Source of the DNA: Curtobacterium flaccumfaciens
Lineage (GTDB): Bacteria > Actinomycetota > Actinomycetes > Actinomycetales > Microbacteriaceae
Length of the DNA stretch: 64,000 nucleotides
NCBI RefSeq assembly: GCF_013359815.1
Contig: NZ_JABMCF010000031.1
Coordinates: 40,663 to 104,662, forward strand
Direction: 5' to 3'
The notes under the pieces were generated by a model. That model made no database searches, was not told the DNA's origin, and saw only the letters and a list, made by a program, of their open reading frames with translations. The position numbers were made by a program, and so were the translations under genes. Positions 1-7,000 of the stretch are shown piece by piece. Positions within the stretch are counted from its first letter, which is position 1. Every line of letters begins with the position of its first letter.

Positions 1-121
1 CGCGAGCATCGGCAGCATGGACGACCTGGTCGGTTGGGCGGCCGCGAACGGCGTGGTCGTCGAGCGCAACGAGGGTGGCTGGGACCTGGTCGCCGAGAGC
101 CTCGAGCCCGTCGTCGCCTGA
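1..121 (+). CDS. 3' end of an unidentified gene (partial)
   Basis: The window opens inside a reading frame whose codons start at position 2 and which stops with TGA at 119-121, leaving only the last 39 residues. The tail contains the stretch MDDLVGWAAANGVVVERN and ends in EPVVA. It is too short for me to assign to a family. It points the same way as the FHA/PP2C/kinase genes downstream, but about 100 nt separate it from the next plausible start, so I cannot say whether it is co-transcribed with them. Confidence 0.6.
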   Translation, partial: ASIGSMDDLVGWAAANGVVVERNEGGWDLVAESLEPVVA

Positions 122-221
122 GCGGGTGCCGGGTCGGCTCGTCCTCCACAGGCGTGAGCGGGCTCGCTCCGGTCCACAGATGGTCGGGGCGACCCTGCCT
201 GGAGGCTCCCAGCACGTTTCG

Positions 222-788
222 ATGGCGTGCATGATCCCTCTCACGGCACAGTCCGGCCCCGGCTCCGCAGTCCGTTTCCCTCGCGAGATCGCCGCGGCGG
301 TCACCCTCCCCGCTGCGGCGGCCGCGCTTGTCGCGCCCGGTCGCGCCGACCTGTCGACGGCCGCTGCGACGGCCGTGGTGACCGCGTGCGGCGCACTCGC
401 GCCCCGGATGGCCCTGGTGCCGTTCATCGCGGCGCAGGGCACGCCCGATCCCCGGTCGATCCGGGTGTTCGACCCCTTCGCGGACCCGACACCGCCGGCG
501 CTCCACGGTTTCGGCCCGGCTCCCGATCGGGCCCGCGTGCGGCTCGCCGGTGACCGGTGTGCCGATGCGTGGCGCGTGTGGCGGGCGCAGGACGGCCCGT
601 TCGACGGATCGTCGGGCGCTGCCGGCGCCCTGTCGCTCGGCGCCTGGTGTGCGTGGGCGCTCGGGTCGTGGGCCCGGGCGGAGACGCGTGCCCGGTACGC
701 CCTCGAGACCCGCGCGGACGACCCGCTCGCGGGGCTCGTCCTGCGCTCGGTCGTCGCGGGCAGCGGGCCGTCGTGGGAGCGTCGATGA
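222..788 (+). CDS. Hypothetical protein with a DUF4192-like tail
   Basis: Open frame of 188 codons from ATG 222; ATG 231 is equally possible. A GGAGG lies at 201-205, rather far from either start. The protein is Ala/Arg rich with no clear signal peptide. The C-terminal third (LSLGAWCAWALGSWARAE, then ALETRADDPLAGLVLRS) resembles the helical tail I associate with DUF4192 proteins, in which workload-like helices end near a conserved Trp. This is a memory-based resemblance, not a firm domain hit. It lies 55 nt upstream of the FHA gene. A longer N-terminal extension in the same frame overlaps the preceding gene and looks non-coding. Confidence 0.5.
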   Translation: MACMIPLTAQSGPGSAVRFPREIAAAVTLPAAAAALVAPGRADLSTAAATAVVTACGALAPRMALVPFIAAQGTPDPRSIRVFDPFADPTPPALHGFGPAPDRARVRLAGDRCADAWRVWRAQDGPFDGSSGAAGALSLGAWCAWALGSWARAETRARYALETRADDPLAGLVLRSVVAGSGPSWERR

Positions 789-809
789 CGTGGGGTCGAC
801 CGGATCGTC

Positions 810-837
810 TACGGTGGGGGAGACCACACTGGGAGGG
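810..837 (+). promoter_or_regulatory. Candidate -10 box and strong RBS before the FHA gene
   Basis: TACGGT at 810-815 fits an actinobacterial -10 element (TANNNT). GGGAGGG at 831-837 is a strong Shine-Dalgarno sequence 6 nt before TTG 844. The RBS decides the start: upstream in-frame starts near 550 and 565 lack one and would run through the preceding gene. No good -35 box is visible. Confidence 0.5.
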
Positions 838-843
838 CTCCGG

Positions 844-1632
844 TTGTACGACGACGACATCGAGGACACCGTCATCCGGCGACCCCGACGATCGCTGGGC
901 GACCGGACGGCGGACGCCGTCGACGACACCGTCATCCGGCGCGCAGGTCCCGTCGTTCCGGGAGCCGGTCCCGACTCCGACTCTGACCCCGGTTCCGACG
1001 ACGGGGTCCTCGGTGACACGGTCATCCGGCCCGCGGCCGGGGCGACCGACCAGCCACCCGCAGCGGTGGATGACGTCGATCCGGAGGACACCGTCGTCCG
1101 GGTGCCGGCGCGACCCGGCGCCGGAGCGAGCCCGTTCCTGGGTGCCGCCCCGGGCCTCCCGGCCGTCCCGGCGGTGCCCGCCGCCCCCACGGCACGCGTG
1201 CCCTCGATCCGCATCGGCGACCGCACCTTCCGGCTCGACCACCCGGTGGTCATCGGGCGACGGCCGTCGCTGCCGCGGGTCACCCGTGGCCCGCAGCCCG
1301 AACTCGTGACCGTGCGGTCGACGTACGGGCAGGTGTCGTCGTCCCACGTCCGGATGCACGCCGAGGGCGAAGCCGTCGTCGTGCAGGACCTCCGGTCCAC
1401 CAACGGGACCGTCGTCCGCCCGGCCGGGGCACCCGCCTACCGCATGGCGTCGGGTGCGTCGATCGTCGCGCTGACGGGTACGGTAGTCGAGATCGGTGAC
1501 GGCAACGCCATCGAGGTCCTCTCGCCGTACCTCCGGGTCGCACCGACGGCAGAGGGGCTGCCTCCGGTTCCCCCGTGGCCCTCCGATCAGACAGCACACG
1601 GCACGCCCCGACCCACCAGAGAGCGATCCTGA
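844..1632 (+). CDS. FHA-domain protein with four N-terminal DTVxR phospho-acceptor-like repeats
   Basis: 262 residues from TTG 844, chosen for the GGGAGGG RBS 6 nt upstream. The N-terminal about 90 residues are acidic and disordered and carry four near-identical motifs, EDTVIRR (Thr9), DDTVIRR (Thr29), GDTVIRP (Thr59) and EDTVVRV (Thr83). The motifs are also near-repeats at DNA level. A Pro/Ala linker leads to a C-terminal FHA domain (about 120-225) with the family signatures GRR near 138-140, SSSH at 165-168 and DLRSTNGT at 182-189. FHA domains bind phosphothreonine; the N-terminal Thr motifs are plausible targets of the kinase two genes downstream. The PP2C phosphatase starts 3 nt after the stop, indicating an operon. 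No membrane segment is visible, so it is probably cytoplasmic. I am confident in the FHA assignment; the phospho-switch is inference. Confidence 0.9.
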   Translation: MYDDDIEDTVIRRPRRSLGDRTADAVDDTVIRRAGPVVPGAGPDSDSDPGSDDGVLGDTVIRPAAGATDQPPAAVDDVDPEDTVVRVPARPGAGASPFLGAAPGLPAVPAVPAAPTARVPSIRIGDRTFRLDHPVVIGRRPSLPRVTRGPQPELVTVRSTYGQVSSSHVRMHAEGEAVVVQDLRSTNGTVVRPAGAPAYRMASGASIVALTGTVVEIGDGNAIEVLSPYLRVAPTAEGLPPVPPWPSDQTAHGTPRPTRERS

Positions 1633-1635
1633 CAC

Positions 1636-2457
1636 GTGACCGAACTCGGCCGAGCAGCCACTGCGCACGCCATCGACGTCCCCGGTGCCGACGGCGCCAC
1701 CCTGACACTCTCGTGGGGAGCCGCGACCGACGTCGGTCGGCGGCGTGACCACAACGAGGACAGCTACATCGTGGGCGCGCCGTTCTTCGTCGTCGCCGAC
1801 GGCATGGGCGGACACCTCGCGGGCGACCGTGCCAGTGACGCGGTCGTGCGTCGGCTCGAGCAGGTGACGGCCGAACCGTTCACCACGCGTCAGGGCATCC
1901 AGCGTGCGCTGCTCCTCGCGACCGCCGACATCGAGCGTGCAGCCGGCGGCAACGCCATCGGCGCGGGCACCACCGTCACCGGGATCGCGCTCGTGGCCTC
2001 GCTCGGGCAGCCCGCGGCGCTCGTGTTCAACGTCGGTGACTCCCGCACCTACCGCATCGAGGACGGTGTGCTCCGCCGCGTCACCGTCGACCACTCGGTG
2101 GTGCAGGAGATGGTGGACGCCGGCCTGCTGCGTGCCGAGGACGCCGAGCAGCACCCGGACAGCAACGTCATCACGCGTGCGGTCGGCTTCGGCGAACCGC
2201 CGGCGCCGGACTGGTGGACCCTGCCCCTGCGGGCCGGCGACCGCTACATCGTCTGCTCCGACGGGCTCACCAAGGAGCTCGGCGACGCCGGGATCGCGCG
2301 CATCGCGGCACGTGAGCCGGGCGCGCAGGACCTTGCGGCGCGCCTCGTCGGCGACGCCGTCGTGGCCGGCGGTCGTGACAACGTCACCGTGGTGGTGCTG
2401 CAGGTCGATGCCGCACCGGACGACGGCGACCTCGAGGACACGCTGCCGCGCCACTAG
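1636..2457 (+). CDS. PP2C-family Ser/Thr protein phosphatase
   Basis: 273 residues from GTG 1636. It carries the metal-binding motifs of PPM/PP2C phosphatases: RRDHNEDSY (35-43), DGMGGH (55-60), GDSRTYR, SDGLTKEL and GGRDNVTVV near the C-terminus. These fit a single-domain cytoplasmic enzyme of the PstP type. It removes phosphate from Ser/Thr, so it should oppose the kinase encoded by the next gene. The extreme C-terminus, DLEDTLPRH, contains an acidic-Thr-x-x-Arg motif resembling those at the N-terminus of the neighbouring FHA protein. Unlike PstP it has no C-terminal membrane anchor. The family assignment is secure. Confidence 0.95.
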   Translation: MTELGRAATAHAIDVPGADGATLTLSWGAATDVGRRRDHNEDSYIVGAPFFVVADGMGGHLAGDRASDAVVRRLEQVTAEPFTTRQGIQRALLLATADIERAAGGNAIGAGTTVTGIALVASLGQPAALVFNVGDSRTYRIEDGVLRRVTVDHSVVQEMVDAGLLRAEDAEQHPDSNVITRAVGFGEPPAPDWWTLPLRAGDRYIVCSDGLTKELGDAGIARIAAREPGAQDLAARLVGDAVVAGGRDNVTVVVLQVDAAPDDGDLEDTLPRH

Positions 2458-2530
2458 CTGGCCCCCGAACTGGGGGAACGCGTCGAGCTGTGGGGGATCG
2501 GCGTGCGGAATGTCGGTCACCCACGCTTCG

Positions 2531-2536
2531 TACAAT
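2531..2536 (+). promoter_or_regulatory. Strong -10 box upstream of the kinase gene
   Basis: TACAAT is close to the TATAAT consensus and lies 52 nt before the kinase ATG at 2588. I see no convincing -35 box at the expected spacing. It suggests the kinase and the genes after it can be transcribed separately from the FHA-PP2C pair. A small GC hairpin (CCCCC/GGGGG arms around 2462-2476) sits between the phosphatase stop and this box. Confidence 0.5.
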
Positions 2537-2587
2537 GACATGGCCACGTCGAGAGAGCTGGCCGCTCGGCCGGGGGAGGAGAGGACC

Positions 2588-4000
2588 ATGGCGAGACGCC
2601 TGCCGTCCAACCCGCCCGTGATCGGCGGTTTCAGTCCCGTGCACGTCCTCGGGTCCGGTGGCTTCGCCGACGTCTTCCTCTACGAGCAGGACATGCCCCG
2701 ACGACAGGTCGCGGTGAAGGTGCTGCTGGACGAGGTCGTCGACGACCGCGTCCGGCAGATGTTCCAGGCCGAGGCCAACCTGATGGCCCGGCTCAGCACG
2801 CACCCGTCGATCCTCACCGTCCTCCAGGCCAGCGTCGCCGCCGACGGTCGGCCCTACCTGGTCATGGAGCTCTGCTCCTCGTCCCTCAGTGAGCGCTACC
2901 GCCGCGAACCGATCCCGGTGTCCGAGGTGCTGTCGATCGGCATCCGCATCGGGTCGGCGCTCGAGACCGCACACCGTGAGGGCGTGCTGCACCGCGACAT
3001 CAAGCCGTCGAACATCCTGCTGACGGCCTACGGCAACCCCGTGCTCTCCGACTTCGGAATCGCCGCGACGATCGGGGGCACCGACCCCGACGAGCCGATC
3101 GGCATGTCGATCCCCTGGTCCGCGCCCGAGGTCCTGATCGACGAGTCGCGCGGCACGATCCAGTCCGAGGTGTACTCGCTCGCGGCGACCGTGTACTCGC
3201 TCCTCGCCGGGCGCAGCCCGTTCGAGGTCCGTGGCGGCAAGAACGGTGCGAACGACCTGATGCACCGGATCGACAAGGGCGGTGTGAAGCCCACCGGTCG
3301 CACCGACGTGCCGCCCTCGCTGGAGCGCCTGCTCGCCTCGGCGCTGTCCCGCAAGCCGCAGGGACGCCCCGCGACGGTGATCGAACTCGTCCGCGGGTTC
3401 CAGCAGGTCGAGGCCGAGCTCGGCATCCCGCAGACGTCCGCCGACGTCGCGGTCGAGGCCTGGGCGATCTCGACGCCGACCCCGCACGGTGAGCGCACCG
3501 TGATCCGTGAGCTGCAGCCACCCACCCGGGTCGGCGGGCGTCGTCGGACCCGCCGTGCGGTGCAGGGCGGGGTCGTGGCCGGCGGTTCGCACAGCGTCGG
3601 CACCGTGCACCGCACCGGGTCCGTGACGCGTGCCCGGCGCCGGACACGTTCGACCCTGGTCTGGGCGACGTCCCTCGCCGTCGTCGTGGTCGCCGCCCTC
3701 GCGATCGCCACGGTCGTCGTCGTCGGTCGGCTCGGCGCCGGGGCGATCCCGGTCGTGGCCGAGGTCCGAGCCGAGCCGTCGCCGCAGTCCGTTTCCTTCA
3801 GCTGGACCGATCCCGGGCTGCGCAGCGGTGACACGTACGTCATCTCCTCCAACGGGTCGTCGAGCCAGCAGACCGGCACGACGTTCGTCGTCTCGGGCGA
3901 GCGGGGCGACGAGGAGTGCATCGCCGTCGCCGTGAACCGCGACGGCAAGACGGGTGCCGCGAGTGCGCAGAAGTGCGCGACGATCGGGAGCGCCGGGTGA
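2588..4000 (+). CDS. Membrane Ser/Thr protein kinase (PknB-like) with extracellular FN3-like domain
   Basis: 470 residues from ATG 2588, preceded by GGGGGAGGAGAGG. The kinase domain (about 12-278) has the Gly loop GSGGFADV (22-29), AVKVL with Lys44, HRDIKPSN (135-142), DFG (155-157) and APE (179-181). A juxtamembrane, Arg-rich linker (about 280-355) contains RTVIREL with Thr304, matching the motif repeated in the FHA protein. One membrane helix (about 357-380) leads to an about 85-residue outside domain. Its SVSFSW and TYVISS strands, with a Cys pair at the end, look like a fibronectin type III fold, unlike the PASTA repeats of PknB. That domain resembles the FN3 modules of the giant protein encoded next, whose start overlaps this stop (GTGA). 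It is probably a sensor that phosphorylates local FHA partners. Confidence 0.93.
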   Translation: MARRLPSNPPVIGGFSPVHVLGSGGFADVFLYEQDMPRRQVAVKVLLDEVVDDRVRQMFQAEANLMARLSTHPSILTVLQASVAADGRPYLVMELCSSSLSERYRREPIPVSEVLSIGIRIGSALETAHREGVLHRDIKPSNILLTAYGNPVLSDFGIAATIGGTDPDEPIGMSIPWSAPEVLIDESRGTIQSEVYSLAATVYSLLAGRSPFEVRGGKNGANDLMHRIDKGGVKPTGRTDVPPSLERLLASALSRKPQGRPATVIELVRGFQQVEAELGIPQTSADVAVEAWAISTPTPHGERTVIRELQPPTRVGGRRRTRRAVQGGVVAGGSHSVGTVHRTGSVTRARRRTRSTLVWATSLAVVVVAALAIATVVVVGRLGAGAIPVVAEVRAEPSPQSVSFSWTDPGLRSGDTYVISSNGSSSQQTGTTFVVSGERGDEECIAVAVNRDGKTGAASAQKCATIGSAG

Positions 4001-7000
4001 TCCGCGCCCTTCTCGCGAAGCACCGCTCCGCCGCCGTGACGACCGGTGCCTCGGTGCTCGTCGCCGCCGTCGTCGCGACCACCGCCATCGTCTCCACCGG
4101 GTACCACACGCAACGCGTCGACCTGGGCGACGGCACGGTCTGGGTGCCCTCGGCCGAGTACGGCGCGGTCGGCCGGGCGAACACCGGCATCCTGCAGCTC
4201 AACACCGCGGTCGAGACGGCCAGCGACGACCTGTCCTTGCTGCAGCGCGGCTCCACCGTCTACAGCGTGGACGAGACCAAGGGCACGGTCGCCCGGGTCG
4301 ACGTCGCCGACGCCACCGTGGGTGATGCGATCACGCTGCCGGCGGGGGCGCCGCAGGTCTTCTTCGCGGGCGACACCGCGGTCATCGGCAACGCCGACAC
4401 GGGTGAGCTCTGGGCGACCCCCGCGAACGACCTCGCGGAGTTCGACGCGTCGGCCAAGGCTGATCTGACCCTGGGCGCAGACACCGTCTTCGACGCCTCC
4501 GACGGCCACGTCGCGGTCTACTCGGCGAAGACCGGGACGGCGTCGCTGGTCGACGTCGGCACGACACTCACCGTCGCCGAACGGTGGAAGGTCGACATGG
4601 ACCGGGGCGACGACTTCCAGGTCGCCACGTTCGACGGTCACCTCGCCGTGCTCGACCGCACGAGCGGTGCCCTGTCGGTCGACGGCCGCACCGTCGAGCT
4701 CGGCGACCGGGTGGGGTCGTCGCCGGCCCTCCAGCGGTCCTCCGACAGCACAGCCCAGGTCACGGTCGCGGGCACGGCGGGCCTGGTCCGCGTCAGCGAC
4801 TCCGGCACCGTGGACGCCACCGCGCTCCAGGTGGCCGGACGAGCCGCGCGGCCCTACGTCGACGGCTCCTGCACGTACGCGGCGTGGGCGGGCGGGCAGG
4901 CGATCGACACGTGCGACGGCAACGCGCTGCAGCGGCTGGCGAGCACCGGCGGCACGAGCGAACTGCAGATCCTGCACAACGGCGACACCGTCGTCGCCAA
5001 CGACCCGACGAGTGGCCGTTCCTGGGCGATCGACCGGAGCGGTCAGCTCATCGACAACTGGGCCGACCTGATCAAGCAGGACGACGAGCAGCAGCAGGAG
5101 CAGGTCTCCGACGACGATCCCGAGGTCGACAAGGACCAGAAGCCGCCGGTGGCGGTGGACGACGAACTGGGCGCTCGTCCGGGACGCACCACGAGCCTCC
5201 CGGTCCTGCTCAACGACTACGACCCGAACGGTGACCCGATCATCGTGAGCGAGGTCGGCGCCATCTCGAAGTCCGCCGGCCGCGTCGCGATCGTCGGCGA
5301 CGGCCAACGTCTGCAGGTCACGCTGTCGTCGCGGGCCACCGGCACCGTGACGTTCCCGTACACGATCACCGACGGCAACGGCGGATCGGACACCGCGACC
5401 GTCCGGATCAGCGTGCGCCCCGACAGTCAGAACGAGGCGCCGCGGCAGGTCCGTGACACCTCGGCCGACGTCGTCCAGAACGGGCACGTCGTCTCGAACG
5501 TCCTCGGCGACTGGGCCGACCCGGACGGCGACCCGGTCTACCTGGAGTCGGCGACCGCGTCGAACGGCGACCGGGTGTCGACCACACCGGACGGCCTGCT
5601 CGACTTCCGGAACGACAGCGGCCGGACCGGTGAGCGCTCCGTGCAGCTGGTCGTGAGCGACGGTCGCGCCGACGGCCGGGGTGCCGTGACGGTCCGGGTC
5701 GCCAAGCAGGGCACCGTCCCGCTGCGCGCCGATCCGTTCCCCGTGTCCGGGTACGCCGGCAAGGCCTTCACGGTCGAGCCGCTCGACCACGTGCGCGGTG
5801 GCAACGGCACCGTGACGCTGACGAGCGTGTCGTCGGCGTCCGGGCTCACCGTCACCCCGAGCTACGACGCCGGGACCTTCCGGGTGCAGGGGGAGCGGGC
5901 GGGCGACCACCAGCTCGAGTACACGGTGACCGACGGCGTCAAGACCTCGAGCGGCATCGTCCGGGTGACCGTCCTCGCGCCACCGGACGCCTCGACGGCG
6001 CCGATCACCACGCCGAAGACGGTGTTCGTCAACACCCTGTCCACCAAGGACACGGACGTCACCGCCACCGACATCGACCCGGCGGGCGGGGTGCTGCTCG
6101 TGACGGCGCTCGACGGACCCCCACGGGGCAGCGGTGTGCAGGCGAGCATCCTCGACCAGCACACGGTCCGTGTCACGCTCACGGCACCCCTCGACGGGCC
6201 GGTCTCGTTCGGGTACACGGAGACGAACGGCCTGGCGTCGTCACCCGGCACGATCACGGTCGTCGAGATCCCGAAGCCCGACCGCATCCAGCCACCGGTC
6301 GCCCAGCCGGACAGCGCCACCGTCCGTGTCGGTGACGTCGCGAACATCGACGTGCTCGACAACGACACCCAGCCCGAGGGCGAGCCGTTGACGCTGCAGC
6401 CCGAACTGGTGCAGAACGTCCCCGGTGACGGCGGCCTGCTGTTCGTCTCCGGCGACCACCTGCGGTACCTCGCCCCGAAGACGCCGGGCAACTACACCGC
6501 CGTCTACCGGGTCGCCGGCCCGGACGGCCAGTACGCCGACGCCGCGGTGTCGATCTCGGTGCGCGAACGCGACGCCGCCACGAACAACCCGCCCGTCCCG
6601 CAGACCGTCACCGCGCGCGTCGTCGCCGGGTCGTCGGTGCGTGTCAGCGTGCCGTTGAACGGGATCGACCCGGACGGCGACTCCGTCCAGCTGGTCGGCG
6701 TGGGCTCCAACCCCGACAAGGGGTCGGTCTCGGACGTCGCCTCGGATGCCCTGACCTACGAGGCGGGCGACTACTCGGCCGGCACCGACGAGTTCACCTA
6801 CACCGTCGTCGACGCCCTCGGGGCCCGCGCCACCGGCACCGTACGGGTCGGCATCGCACCCCGCGCCGAGCAGGCCTCGAACCCCGTGGCCGAGGCCGAC
6901 CACGTCACGATCCGCCCCGGTGGGTCGGTGACGGTGCGCGTCCTGCAGAACGACTCCGACCCGGAAGGCGGGCAGCTGACCGTCGCGCAGGCCGAGCCGA

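Noticed and set aside
550..843. Longer N-terminus for the FHA protein
   Set aside because: It overlaps the preceding gene, lacks an RBS, and its Arg-rich sequence looks like frame noise; TTG 844 has an ideal RBS.
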